DNA from: Permianibacter sp046297695
GTDB lineage: Bacteria; Pseudomonadota; Gammaproteobacteria; Enterobacterales; Permianibacteraceae
DNA length: 64,000 nucleotides
Assembly: GCA_046297695.1 (NCBI GenBank)
Contig: JBKBHF010000012.1
Coordinates: 19,784 to 83,783 of the forward strand
Direction of reading: 5' to 3'
Position 1 is the first letter of the stretch. Each line of letters starts with the position of its first letter. Under the pieces are notes generated by a model. It saw only the letters and a list, made by a program, of their open reading frames with translations. It was not told where the DNA came from and did not search any database. The position numbers were made by a program, and so were the translations under genes. Below, piece by piece: positions 42,175 through 51,548 of this stretch.

Positions 42175-42203
42175 AAAAGGCCGCCAAATTGGCGGCCTTT
42201 TTC
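42175..42203. terminator. Bidirectional terminator
   Basis: AAAAAGGCCGCC pairs with GGCGGCCTTTTT over AAATT. It serves both the exported-protein gene (+) and the propeller sensor gene (-). Confidence 0.9.
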
Positions 42204-42215
42204 TTCCTGTCAGCT

Positions 42216-45200
42216 TCAGCGCTCCGGCCACTCCTGCAACAGCTGGCTCGGTTGTGGCAAGGAGCTGGTCACCACCAGCCAACCGGATTTCACCCATTCC
42301 CGCGCCAGCTCGCGCCGCGCCAGCGGCAACTCACTTGCCGGCAAGCTGGCTGACGCGACCAGACCGAACCAGGCATTGCGACTGAAATGCTTGGCCAGCG
42401 CCAAGGCTTCGCGGGCAAAACCTAAAGACACTTCCCAACGCTGTTCGCTGTCACTGTCCGACACCAGTGGCCAGAGCGCGAAACCGATGGAACAGGTCAA
42501 ATCGATATGGCGGCGTTCAGACAAGGTGAATGCCTGCTGCAACACACTGGCCCGGATACGCTCCGCCAGCATGCGCGCCTCTTCGAGACTGGCAACCTCG
42601 CAGATCAACAGAAACACGTCGCTGTCCCAGCGCATGATTTCATCGCCTTGGCGACAGACCCGCTGCAGCAGATCGCCGAGTTGCGCCAACACGCTGTCGC
42701 CGGCCTGATAGCCGTATTGCTCGTTGATAAAACCCATGCCATCGGCATCAACCAGAATCAGGACCCGGCACTTCTGATCACCGGCGTAGCCGGCAAACAG
42801 CGCGCTGGCCATCCGGCGGCTCGGCAGATTGGTCAAGGGATCGCGGTACTGACTTTCCAGCAGACGGCGTTGCAGTTCATCGCGCTGCAACTCCAGCTGG
42901 TTGCACTGCTCCTGCAGACTTTCGAGATAGCGTTGATGCTCTTGCAACATCTGCGTTGCCGACTGCTGCTGTACGGCCAATTGCTGGACCAGCTCCTGCC
43001 GATTGCGCAGCTGCAACCGGATCCGGCGCCACCACCACAATGACAACGCACTGCCAAGCAGCACCATGCCGGCAATGATGCTGCCGTAACTGGTGTGCAC
43101 GGTCCAGAACGGACTGCGGACCAACAAGTCCAGCGTCAGGGTTTCACGGGACCACAAGCCGGTCGCTGGCGCCCCCTGTACCTGCAATTGATAGCGGCCG
43201 GCATCGAGACCGGTCAAGGTGATGGTATGTGAGCCGCTGAGCGTGATCCATTGCTCGTGCAGGCCTTTGACCCGATAACGAAACCGGTTGCGATCCGGGG
43301 CAGAAAAATCGAGCACGGCGACATCAAACGCCACCACCCGCTCATCACTGTTCAACTGCAGGAAGGGTCGCGGCTGTGCAGTAAAACTCAGGCTCTGCGG
43401 TTGATCGAATTTACGAAAACCGGTGAACACCACCCGGGCATTGGCTGCCGGTTTCTGCAGCATCTGCGGTCGGAAACCCACCGCGCCATTGATGCCGCCA
43501 AACAGCAACTCACCGTCCGCGCTCAAATGACTGGCACCGATGTTGAATTCGTCGCTCGGCAAACCGTTTTCGCTGCGGTAGGCGATGGCGTACGGTATCG
43601 TCGGTTGAAACCGGACCAAGCCGCTGGAAGAACTGAGCCACAACTCGCCATCGGTTCCGGGCAGGATGCCGTAAATCGTGCCGGTCGGCAGACCGTCGCT
43701 GGCACCAAAACGGGTGATCTCGTAGTTGCCGTCAACATTGCGATGGACACGATTGAGACCGTCGGTGGTCGCGACCCAAATATCGCCATCAGGTGCCAGG
43801 CGAATGGCCGTGACGCTATTGCCGCTCAAGGTGTTACGGTTGTTGCTGTCATGCTGATAAAGGGTCATGGCGTCGCGGTCGCGAGCAATGCGCACCAAAC
43901 CGCCCATGCCACCAATCCACAGTTGTCCGTCGTAATCTTCTGCGATCGCCATGACTTCGGTATCAATCGCCTGAAAACCAACCGGCAACTGGGCGCCAAA
44001 CCGGCGGAAATGGGTAACGCCATTGGCGCTCTCGCGCACCAGATCCAAGCCGTTCTCGGTGCCGACCCAGATCTCGCCTTGGTGATCCTCGAACACGGTC
44101 AGGACATAACTGCTCGACAGGCTGGCGATATCTTCATTGCGAAAATCAAACTGGCGGATCTGGCCGCTGTCCGGATTCAACACAAACAGACCCGCACCAA
44201 AAGTACCGATCCACAACCGACCGTGTTGGTCTTCGGTCAAGGCATGCACCGCCAGCGCTTCGCCACGTTGCCGGCTGCCGCCCTCAGCCGGCAGCAACGG
44301 TACCTGCTGCCATTCACCCTGCTGTCGGCGCAACAAACCGCTGTCGGTGGTGCCGAACCAGAGTTGTTGCCGGCGATCGCGCAGCAGCGCCGACACCGTG
44401 TTACTGTTGACGCCGGCCGGCAACTGTTCCGCCGGCAAATAGTGTTGAAACAACGCGGTCTGGCTGTTCCATTTGTTGATGCCGCCGGCATAGGTGCCGA
44501 CCCAAATCACACCATTGCGATCGCGAAACAAGGTCAAGACATCGCTGACCGACAAGGAATCATTCTGACCCGGCTGCCGGCTCAACACGCAGCGCGAACC
44601 ATCGGGCCACAGCACCACCAAACCGCCGGCGGTGCCGATCCACAAACGGCCTTCATTGTCTTCGATCAGCGTTTGCACAAAGGCCGATGGCAGTTCAGTC
44701 GGCAAACGCTCCACCGCGCGACCGTCAGCCGATCGGACAAACGCGCCGTTCTGCGTGCCGATGATGAGCTCGCCCCCCGCACGCAACAGCAGACTGGTGA
44801 CATTGCGCTCCGGCAGCAGCGGCTGCTCGTCCAGTTGATCGCGCCCGAGGTGATAGCGATAAATGCCGCGCGCGGTGCCAAACCACAGCTCCTCGCCGAG
44901 CCAGCTCATCGCGCGGATATGCTCGTCGGGCAGGCGCCGGGCATTGCTGCCGACAATGGTGCGAAACGTGCCAGTATCCGGTTGATGCAGCACCAAGCCT
45001 TCGGCAGTGCCGATCCACAAACGTCCAGCGGCGTCGGTCAACAGACTGAGAATGTACTCGCTGGGCAACTGACTGGCCGGAATCCGCTCGATCTGGTCGG
45101 CTCCGCGCGGCCGGCGTGCCAAACCGTTGGCCGTGCCAATCCACAGCGTGCCGTTCGGCTCGGTGGACAGCACATTGATGTGATTGTCAGGCAGGGAATG

Positions 45201-45458
45201 CGGATCGTCCGAATTGCGGCGCAGCACCAGAAAACCGTAGCCATCGTAACGGTTCAGGCCATCCTGGGTGCCGAACCAGAGGAAACCGTCGGCGTCCTGC
45301 ACCACGGAATTGACCACACTCTGCGACAGCCCTTGTTCCAGCGACAGCCGCTGAAAACGCGGCGAAAAACCATCTGGGCACTGTGCGGTCGGGGCATTGG
45401 CCGCCAGCACCGAACCGGACAGGCAGAGCAGTAGCAGACCGAGAAACCAACGATCCAT
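42216..45458 (-). CDS. Two-component-regulator-propeller sensor with degenerate GGDEF domain
   Basis: 1080 residues. Signal peptide (MDRWFLGLLLLCLSGSVLA), then about 600 residues of Reg_prop repeats of the form DGxLWFGTxxGL forming two periplasmic beta-propellers. A Y_Y_Y domain follows (FRYRVKGLHEQWITLSGSHTITLTGLDAGRYQLQV near 720), then a membrane helix near 793-812, a coiled coil (LVQQLAVQQQSATQMLQ) and a C-terminal GGDEF-like domain (DPLTNLPSRRMASALFAGY near 880). The active-site loop reads RWDSDVF where RYGGDEF is expected, so diguanylate cyclase activity is unlikely. It may act as a c-di-GMP/GTP-sensing or scaffold protein. Ligand unknown; some relatives sense polysaccharide fragments. 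Confidence 0.88.
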   Translation of the reverse strand: MDRWFLGLLLLCLSGSVLAANAPTAQCPDGFSPRFQRLSLEQGLSQSVVNSVVQDADGFLWFGTQDGLNRYDGYGFLVLRRNSDDPHSLPDNHINVLSTEPNGTLWIGTANGLARRPRGADQIERIPASQLPSEYILSLLTDAAGRLWIGTAEGLVLHQPDTGTFRTIVGSNARRLPDEHIRAMSWLGEELWFGTARGIYRYHLGRDQLDEQPLLPERNVTSLLLRAGGELIIGTQNGAFVRSADGRAVERLPTELPSAFVQTLIEDNEGRLWIGTAGGLVVLWPDGSRCVLSRQPGQNDSLSVSDVLTLFRDRNGVIWVGTYAGGINKWNSQTALFQHYLPAEQLPAGVNSNTVSALLRDRRQQLWFGTTDSGLLRRQQGEWQQVPLLPAEGGSRQRGEALAVHALTEDQHGRLWIGTFGAGLFVLNPDSGQIRQFDFRNEDIASLSSSYVLTVFEDHQGEIWVGTENGLDLVRESANGVTHFRRFGAQLPVGFQAIDTEVMAIAEDYDGQLWIGGMGGLVRIARDRDAMTLYQHDSNNRNTLSGNSVTAIRLAPDGDIWVATTDGLNRVHRNVDGNYEITRFGASDGLPTGTIYGILPGTDGELWLSSSSGLVRFQPTIPYAIAYRSENGLPSDEFNIGASHLSADGELLFGGINGAVGFRPQMLQKPAANARVVFTGFRKFDQPQSLSFTAQPRPFLQLNSDERVVAFDVAVLDFSAPDRNRFRYRVKGLHEQWITLSGSHTITLTGLDAGRYQLQVQGAPATGLWSRETLTLDLLVRSPFWTVHTSYGSIIAGMVLLGSALSLWWWRRIRLQLRNRQELVQQLAVQQQSATQMLQEHQRYLESLQEQCNQLELQRDELQRRLLESQYRDPLTNLPSRRMASALFAGYAGDQKCRVLILVDADGMGFINEQYGYQAGDSVLAQLGDLLQRVCRQGDEIMRWDSDVFLLICEVASLEEARMLAERIRASVLQQAFTLSERRHIDLTCSIGFALWPLVSDSDSEQRWEVSLGFAREALALAKHFSRNAWFGLVASASLPASELPLARRELAREWVKSGWLVVTSSLPQPSQLLQEWPER

Positions 45459-45520
45459 GTCAGGGCCACAGAAGAATCAGGAAGCCTATCCTAGCGAATG
45501 GCGACAGTCGCCGACCAGCT

Positions 45521-46078
45521 TTAGCGGCGCGGCCGGATGGCGCTGGCCAGTTCCGGCTTGTAGCCCTGCTTGTCCTGATAGAACGCGCGCAGCCGGGCAA
45601 AGTCTTTTTCGATGTCGCCAGTCAGGTTCAGCAACGGCCCGAGACCCAGGGTACGGGTGCGGCAATCGAGGAACACGAGCTGCAGCGGCACGCCGGCTCC
45701 GACGGCGATGTGATAGAAGCCGGTGCGCCAGTAATCGGTCTTGCTGCGGGTACCTTCCGGCGCCAACGCCAGATACAGATCCGGGTTGTCCTTGAAAGCC
45801 TGAATCGACGCCTCCACCACATTGTGCTGCTCATGACGTACTACCGGTATGCCGCCAAGCCAGCGAAAGAACCAGCCAATCGGCCAGCGGAACAACTGGT
45901 GTTTGCCCAGAAAATTGACCTTCACGCCTTTGGCGAGCTTGGTCAGGTACATGATGGGAAAATCCCAGTTCGACGTATGTGGCGCAAAGATGATCACGCA
46001 CTGCCGAACGTTCGGCAGCTCACCAACCACCTGCCAGCCCAGCCGCTTCAGCAGCCAAGCCGAGAATGCTTGCAACAT
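45521..46078 (-). CDS. 1-acyl-sn-glycerol-3-phosphate acyltransferase-like protein
   Basis: 185 residues from the ATG at 46078; an upstream in-frame extension to 46171 is not family-like. The PlsC hallmarks HTSNWD (H-x4-D) near residue 34, GGIPVVRH near 74 and APEGTRSKTDYWRTGFYHIA near 106 are intact. The short size and FAPHTSNWDFPI form place it with small lyso-phospholipid acyltransferase-like proteins rather than PlsC itself. It is encoded downstream of purF on the same strand but separated by a terminator. Confidence 0.87.
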   Translation of the reverse strand: MLQAFSAWLLKRLGWQVVGELPNVRQCVIIFAPHTSNWDFPIMYLTKLAKGVKVNFLGKHQLFRWPIGWFFRWLGGIPVVRHEQHNVVEASIQAFKDNPDLYLALAPEGTRSKTDYWRTGFYHIAVGAGVPLQLVFLDCRTRTLGLGPLLNLTGDIEKDFARLRAFYQDKQGYKPELASAIRPRR

Positions 46079-46169
46079 GGGGTATACAGCTCGCTTGTTG
46101 TCGTTCTGCCAGCCAGTGTAGTCATTCCGGCCGCGACTTGCATGTGGCACAGCGTCAAACGCCGCAAAC

Positions 46170-46196
46170 AAAAAGGGCCGGTCATCCGGCCCTTGC
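46170..46196 (-). terminator. Terminator after purF
   Basis: AAGGGCCGG pairs with CCGGCCCTT on the minus strand, ending in TTTTTG, directly downstream of the purF stop. Confidence 0.75.
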
Positions 46197-46212
46197 TAAG
46201 CATGAACTTGAC

Positions 46213-47730
46213 TCAATCGGCGTTCTGCAGATCGATCAAGGCTGCGTCGTTGACACCGCCTTTCTTGCCGGCCTTGGCCGAGTCATTGCGCGCCGCCTCG
46301 AGGTCGGCGAGATAGCCCTCGTTGACATCACCGGTCACATACTCACCATTGAACACCGAGGCCTCGAACTCGCTGATATGCGGATTGCCTTCGCGCGCGC
46401 AATCGAACAGATCATTGAGATCCTGATAAATCAGTTTGTCAGCACCGATCAGCTCGCAGACTTCCTGCTCGGTGCGATTGAACGCCACCAGTTCGCTGCC
46501 TGCCGGCATGTCGATGCCGTACACGTTCGGGTAGCGCACCGGCGGCGCTGCTGACGCGAAATACACCTTCTTGGCGCCGGCATCGCGCGCCATCTGGATG
46601 ATTTGCTGCGAAGTGGTGCCGCGAACGATCGAATCGTCAACCAGCAGCACGTTCTTGCCGGCGAATTCCAGATCGATGGCGTTCAGCTTGCTGCGCACCG
46701 ACTTCTTGCGCAATTGCTGAGCCGGCATGATGAAGGTCCGGCCGATGTAACGGTTCTTGACGAAGCCGTGACGCAGCTTCAGGCCCAGATGATTGGCCAG
46801 TTCCATCGCGGCGGTGGTCGAGGTGTCCGGAATCGGAATCACCACGTCGATGTCATGATCCGGCCATTCCCGCTCGATTTTCTCGGCCAGCTTGACGCCC
46901 ATGCGCAGGCGCGCCTTGTAGACTGAAATGTCGTCCATAATCGAATCGGGACGGGCCAGGTAAACGTGCTCGAATATGCACGGGCGATACACCGCTTTGT
47001 CGGAACATTGCTGGGTCAGCAACTCCCCATCCGGTGAAATGAACAAGGCTTCGCCCGGATGCAGATCGCGAATACGCTGGAAGCCCAGCACATCGAGTGC
47101 AACCGACTCCGACGCCACCATGTACTCGGTGCCCTTGTCGGTTTCGCGCCGGCCGAACACCGCCGGCCGGATACCAAATGGATCGCGGAACGCGACCAGA
47201 CCGATGCCGGCGATCATCGCAACGACGGCGTAGGCACCGCGGGCGCGCTTGTGGACGCGGGTAATGGCATTGAAGATGTTTTGCGGGGTCGGCTTCAGCA
47301 CATTTTCTTCGTGCAGTTCGTGCGCCAGCACGTTCAACAGCACTTCGGAATCGGAGCGGGTATTGATGTGACGGCGATCAGTGCGGAACAGCTCGTCTTT
47401 CAGTTGTTCGGCATTGGTCAGATTGCCGTTGTGGGCAATGACGATGCCGTAAGGCGAGTTGACGTACAGCGGCTGCGCTTCGGCTGAACTCGGACTACCG
47501 GCGGTCGGGTAACGGCAGTGGCCGATGCCGATATTGCCTTGCAGCCGCTCCATGTGCTCCTGCCGGAATACATCGCGCACCATGCCGTTGGCCTTGCGCA
47601 GAAACAAACGGCCACCGCTTTCGGTGACGATGCCGGCGGCATCCTGACCGCGATGCTGCAACACAGTCAGCGCATCATAAATGCCCTGATTGACCGGATA
47701 CTTACCGACAATACCGACAATACCGCACAT
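46213..47730 (-). CDS. purF: PurF, amidophosphoribosyltransferase
   Basis: 505 residues, first committed step of purine synthesis (PRPP plus glutamine to phosphoribosylamine). MCGIVGIVGKYPVNQGIYDALTVLQHRGQDAAGI carries the N-terminal nucleophile Cys2. The glutaminase domain has GIGHCRYPTAGSPSSAEAQPLYV, and the PRTase domain has VLLVDDSIVRGTTSQQIIQMA near 360. No propeptide, as in the E. coli enzyme class. Fifth gene of the accD-folC-dedD-cvpA-purF block. Confidence 0.97.
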   Translation of the reverse strand: MCGIVGIVGKYPVNQGIYDALTVLQHRGQDAAGIVTESGGRLFLRKANGMVRDVFRQEHMERLQGNIGIGHCRYPTAGSPSSAEAQPLYVNSPYGIVIAHNGNLTNAEQLKDELFRTDRRHINTRSDSEVLLNVLAHELHEENVLKPTPQNIFNAITRVHKRARGAYAVVAMIAGIGLVAFRDPFGIRPAVFGRRETDKGTEYMVASESVALDVLGFQRIRDLHPGEALFISPDGELLTQQCSDKAVYRPCIFEHVYLARPDSIMDDISVYKARLRMGVKLAEKIEREWPDHDIDVVIPIPDTSTTAAMELANHLGLKLRHGFVKNRYIGRTFIMPAQQLRKKSVRSKLNAIDLEFAGKNVLLVDDSIVRGTTSQQIIQMARDAGAKKVYFASAAPPVRYPNVYGIDMPAGSELVAFNRTEQEVCELIGADKLIYQDLNDLFDCAREGNPHISEFEASVFNGEYVTGDVNEGYLADLEAARNDSAKAGKKGGVNDAALIDLQNAD

Positions 47731-47854
47731 ACCGACTCACTCCACCGCCACCGCCATCTCGCCACTGCCGATCAGCAGCGTCCATGGCGGCAACCTTGCT
47801 CTGTCTGAATCTGTTTCCGGCGATCCGCTGCAAGCCAGCGTCTGCCGGTCAAGT

Positions 47855-48340
47855 TTAGCGTTCGCTGTCTGCCTGCTCATGCCAGGCATCGAGAAACCAG
47901 TCGCCAACCGTTTCCAGCGGCGCCACCAGCCGCGACTGCTGCCACACCATGGCTTCCGGGAAACGGGTAAACGCCTTGCTGACAATGACCATTGCGGCGC
48001 ACAGCGCCAAGCCGCGCAGCAGGCCAAACGCCATACCGAGCACCCGATCCGGTGTGGTCAAGCCAACCTTGTCGATCAACACCTGACCAAGCTTGGCCAG
48101 CAGGTAGCTGAGGAACAACACCAGCAGAAAAATCGCCACCCAGGCCAAAGCCAGCTTCAGCCCTTCGGGCCGGATGTCATCGGAAAGAAAGGGGGACAGA
48201 TCGTCGTGAAAGCCGCGGGCCAGAAAGAACGCCAGCAACCAGCCGGCCAGCGCCACCGCTTCCCGGACAAAGCCGCGCCACAATGACAATAAGGCGGAAA
48301 TGACGACAACGCCGAGGATCGCCCAATCCAGCCACACCAT
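47855..48340 (-). CDS. cvpA: CvpA family membrane protein
   Basis: 161 residues with four membrane helices. It starts MVWLDWAILGVVVISALLSLWRGFVREAVALAGW, the CvpA signature, and contains GLTTPDRVLGMAFGLLRGLAL near 93. E. coli CvpA is needed for colicin V production and contributes to envelope stress resistance. Position immediately before purF is strongly conserved. Confidence 0.94.
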   Translation of the reverse strand: MVWLDWAILGVVVISALLSLWRGFVREAVALAGWLLAFFLARGFHDDLSPFLSDDIRPEGLKLALAWVAIFLLVLFLSYLLAKLGQVLIDKVGLTTPDRVLGMAFGLLRGLALCAAMVIVSKAFTRFPEAMVWQQSRLVAPLETVGDWFLDAWHEQADSER

Positions 48341-48413
48341 GCTTTGTGCCTACGGAAATCGAGGGCGCGCATTGTACCGCAATGCAGCAAGAACGTGAGC
48401 CTGTCGGCCATCG

Positions 48414-49016
48414 TTAGTGCTTGAGCGGGTCATAGGCAACAACGATGGCATTCTGACCGGACAGCGTGCGCACGCGCGCCAGCTGGGCGTCGGCTTGTTC
48501 GCGCTTGGTCATCGGGCCGACCAGGACCCGGATCACGGCCGGATCGGCACGATTGTCCACTTTGCTGTAGGCCGCGAATTTATGCTGACGCAAGGTCTGC
48601 ACCAGTCGCTCCGCATTGTCGCGGTTACTGAACGTGCCGAGCTGGATGACGAAACCGGCCTCGATCGCTGCCGGGCGTTCCGGTTTCCGAATTGCTGACT
48701 CGGCGCCAGCCTGAGCGGCCGGTGACAGCGCGAGCGGATTGGCACCCGCTTGACCGCCCGTCGCCGTGGGCAATGTCTCGGTGGCGGTGACCGTCGTTTC
48801 AGCGGCGATGATGCTGTCATCGAAGGTCGCCTCATCCAGCGGGCGCGGCTGGCTCAGATCGACCGCGCGAGCCGCCGGTGCCGGTGGCGCCGGCGGGATC
48901 TTGCTGCTGAATTCACCCTCGCCTTTGTCATCATCGAGGATCCAGGGCAGCACCAGTACCGCCACTGCGACCACAACCAGCGCGCCAATCAACCGCTCTT
49001 TCAACCGCACATCCAC
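48414..49016 (-). CDS. dedD: DedD-like SPOR-domain protein
   Basis: 200 residues. A cytoplasmic start (MDVRLKERLIGALVVVAVAVLVLPWILDDD) includes the single membrane anchor near 10-27. A low-complexity Pro/Ala/Thr linker follows, and the C-terminal SPOR domain (FVIQLGTFSNRDNAERLVQTLRQHKFAAY, near 122-198) binds denuded septal peptidoglycan. DedD is a division-site protein; the location between folC and cvpA is the usual one. Confidence 0.93.
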   Translation of the reverse strand: MDVRLKERLIGALVVVAVAVLVLPWILDDDKGEGEFSSKIPPAPPAPAARAVDLSQPRPLDEATFDDSIIAAETTVTATETLPTATGGQAGANPLALSPAAQAGAESAIRKPERPAAIEAGFVIQLGTFSNRDNAERLVQTLRQHKFAAYSKVDNRADPAVIRVLVGPMTKREQADAQLARVRTLSGQNAIVVAYDPLKH

Positions 49017-49020
49017 CCGT

Positions 49021-50292
49021 TCAACTCCCCTGCCCCGGACGTTTGCCAGCAGCCTCCAGCACCGCCGCCACCGTCAGGAACGATCCAAACACCAGCACCG
49101 TGTCCGTCGGCGCCGCTTCTTGGCAGGCAGTCTGCCATGCCGTGACCGGATCCGCGAAACCGCACGCATCGGCATCATCCGGCAACAGCGCGCGCAAATC
49201 GCTGGCCAAACCGGCCCGCGGCCCCGGCAGATCGGCCAGATACCAGCGCGGTGCCTGACCATTGACCGCCAGCCCCTGCCAGGGTTCGAGCAAGGCCTTG
49301 CGATCCTTGTCACCCAGGACACCGAGCACGATATGCAAGCGGCCCTTTACCTCGCCCATCGCCCGTTCGGCCAGCCGACGGCTGGCCTGGGCGTTATGGC
49401 CGATGTCGAGCACCGTCACCGGTGCGGTCGGCAGCTTTTGCCACCGCCCGATCAGCTGTGCCGAACCGACCGCCGTTGCCAGCGCGGCCGGTTGCCAATG
49501 GTGCGGCAAGGCGAGCCGAAATGCCGCCAACGCCGCCGCGACCAGATCAGCACCGAGCTGCGGCTGTGGCAATGCCAGTGCCGGCTCATCGCGAAACTGG
49601 TATTGCCAACCGTCAGCATGGAACCGTTGCCGGAAATCGCGCTCCGGCTGCAGCGCGAGCGCCGAGCGCGCCTGCACCGCCGGCAGCATCACATCCAGCC
49701 GATGGACATCGGCCAGCACCACCGGCTTGCCGGCCCGGCAAATACCGGCCTTTTCACCGGCAATCGCGGCGAGCGTGTTACCGAGAAAGGCCATGTGATC
49801 GAAATCGATGGTGGTGATGACGGCGACATCGGCATCGACCAGATTGACCGCATCGAGTCGGCCGCCCATGCCGACTTCCAGCACAACCAGATCGAGCGGC
49901 TGCTGCTGCAACAACCAGAACGCCGCCAGCGTGGTGAATTCGAAATAAGTCAGACTGGTAGCGGCCCGCGCCTGCTCGACCGCTTCAAACGCCTGCACCA
50001 ACGCCGCGTTACTGACATCCACCGCATTGATCCGGATGCGCTCATTGAAGCGGAGCAAATGCGGCGAGGTATAGACGCCGACCCGCAAGCCATGCGCGCG
50101 CGCCAGCGCCTCCAGCGTTGCGACCGTCGAGCCTTTGCCATTGGTGCCGGCGACCGTGATCACCGGGCAGGCAAAACGGCGCGCCTGCAGGCGATCGGCA
50201 ACGGCGCCGACCCGATCCAGGCCGAGCTCAATGGCGACCGGATGACGCTGTTCGAGCAGCGCCAGCCACTCGGTAAGGGAACGGTTCATCAC
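49021..50292 (-). CDS. folC: FolC, folylpolyglutamate synthase / dihydrofolate synthase
   Basis: 423 residues. Mur-ligase-like enzyme adding glutamate to dihydropteroate and folates. P-loop VAGTNGKGSTVATLEALARAHG near 47, YTSPHLLRFNERIRIN near 74, ITTIDFDHMAFLGNTLAAIAGEKAGI near 160 and VLDIGHNAQASRRLAE near 294. It lies only 4 bp upstream of dedD in the operon. Confidence 0.96.
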   Translation of the reverse strand: MMNRSLTEWLALLEQRHPVAIELGLDRVGAVADRLQARRFACPVITVAGTNGKGSTVATLEALARAHGLRVGVYTSPHLLRFNERIRINAVDVSNAALVQAFEAVEQARAATSLTYFEFTTLAAFWLLQQQPLDLVVLEVGMGGRLDAVNLVDADVAVITTIDFDHMAFLGNTLAAIAGEKAGICRAGKPVVLADVHRLDVMLPAVQARSALALQPERDFRQRFHADGWQYQFRDEPALALPQPQLGADLVAAALAAFRLALPHHWQPAALATAVGSAQLIGRWQKLPTAPVTVLDIGHNAQASRRLAERAMGEVKGRLHIVLGVLGDKDRKALLEPWQGLAVNGQAPRWYLADLPGPRAGLASDLRALLPDDADACGFADPVTAWQTACQEAAPTDTVLVFGSFLTVAAVLEAAGKRPGQGS

Positions 50293-50377
50293 AAAACCAC
50301 TGGCGAATATCGCCCGCTGTTAACACGCCAAAACAAAAGCGGCCCGGAAGCCGCTTTCGATTCTTGCCCACGCGGCC

Positions 50378-51244
50378 TTACGCCGCCGGCTGCTCGCGCT
50401 GGGTGAACTTGGCCAGCACACCGGCCAGCTTCAGCGCCATTTCGCGACGATCGACAATCATGTCGATGGCGCCTTTTTCCAGCAGGAACTCCGAGCGCTG
50501 AAAACCGGGTGGCAGCGTTTCGCGCACGGTCTGTTCGATCACGCGCGGGCCGGCAAAGCCGATCAGCGCGCCCGGCTCGCCGACATTGATGTCGCCGAGC
50601 ATGGCAAACGAGGCCGAGACGCCGCCCATGGTCGGGTCGGTCAGCACCGAGATATAGGGCAGTCGCTCGCGCGACAGCCGCGCGAGCGCGGCCGAGGTTT
50701 TCGCCATCTGCATCAGGCTGAGCAGCGCCTCCTGCATCCGGGCGCCGCCCGAGGCGGAAAAGCAAACGAGACCGCAACGATCCTCGATGGCCTGATTGAC
50801 CGCACGGACGAACTTCTCGCCAACCACCGAGCCCATCGAGCCGCCCATGAACGAGAATTCGAACGCGCAGACCACGACCGGCACGCCCTTGACCGTGCCC
50901 TTGACCGCGATCAGCGCGTCCTTCTCACCGCTGCTCTCCTGAGCCGAAGCGATGCGATCCTTGTATTTCTTCGAATCCTTGAATTTCAGCGCATCGACCG
51001 GCTCCAGCTTGGCAGCCAGTTCAACCCGGCCCTTGGCATCCAGAAACGCGTCCAGACGGGCGCGGGCACCAATGCGCATGTGGTTGCCGCACTTCGGGCA
51101 GACCTCGAGGTTGCGCTCCAGCTCGGCACGGTAGAGCACCGCGCTGCACTGATCGCACTTGTTCCAGAGCCCTTCCGGCACCGAACGTTTCTTATCGGTC
51201 GCAGGTTCCTTGACCCGCGGCATCAAGCGTTCAAACCAGCTCAT
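50378..51244 (-). CDS. accD: AccD, acetyl-CoA carboxylase carboxyltransferase beta subunit
   Basis: 288 residues. An N-terminal zinc ribbon with four cysteines (CDQCSAVLYR near 29 and CPKCGNHMRI near 51) precedes the crotonase-fold carboxyltransferase (GGSMGSVVGEKFVRAVNQAIE, FSASGGARMQEALLSLMQMAKTSAAL, LTDPTMGGVSASFAMLGD, GFAGPRVIEQTVRETLPPGFQ). It works with AccA (elsewhere) to make malonyl-CoA. First gene of the accD-folC-dedD-cvpA-purF run. Confidence 0.97.
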   Translation of the reverse strand: MSWFERLMPRVKEPATDKKRSVPEGLWNKCDQCSAVLYRAELERNLEVCPKCGNHMRIGARARLDAFLDAKGRVELAAKLEPVDALKFKDSKKYKDRIASAQESSGEKDALIAVKGTVKGVPVVVCAFEFSFMGGSMGSVVGEKFVRAVNQAIEDRCGLVCFSASGGARMQEALLSLMQMAKTSAALARLSRERLPYISVLTDPTMGGVSASFAMLGDINVGEPGALIGFAGPRVIEQTVRETLPPGFQRSEFLLEKGAIDMIVDRREMALKLAGVLAKFTQREQPAA

Positions 51245-51548
51245 CGCTCACTCATTCAAAGCCCGGCCCGAAGCCGGTGGGGCGGCAAGTTTACACCGGT
51301 GTCTTAAGTTGTTGAACGACTGGCACATCCGAGCACTTGCCGCAGCGCGTCAGCATACCTATGCAGAGCTATTGCATAAGCATGCACAGCGGCCTACAAT
51401 CCGCCCCGCGCAAGGCCCGACAAGACCGAACAAAGGAGCGTCGTCTCCCTCCACTGGTGCGCTAAGGGACCCCAGGCAAATCCGGGCCCGTTTGTCCAAA
51501 GAAGACCAGCGGGCTGATTAGCCAACCACCAGTCGAGAGAAACCGGTC
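51245..51548 (+). promoter_or_regulatory. Promoter and ~140-nt leader of the ornithine decarboxylase gene
   Basis: TTGCAT at 51372-51377 and TACAAT at 51395-51400 with 17-bp spacing form a good sigma-70 promoter, followed by CCGCCCCGCG. Transcription from about 51407 gives a leader of roughly 140 nt with several GC-rich self-complementary stretches (CGGGCCCG near 51483) and an unused AAAGGAG near 51432. No leader peptide with ATG was found. The rest of the 304-bp gap is the accD upstream region. Confidence 0.65.

Noticed and set aside
43251..45434. 727-codon open frame on the plus strand opposite the propeller sensor
   Set aside because: Mirror of the repeated propeller codons; no domain recognisable, no ribosome site.
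48766..50406. 546-codon open frame opposite dedD and folC
   Set aside because: Antisense shadow of two conserved genes; arginine/proline-rich nonsense.
51407..51548. Leader peptide controlling speC
   Set aside because: AAAGGAG is not followed by ATG, GTG or TTG at a usable distance in a sensible frame.
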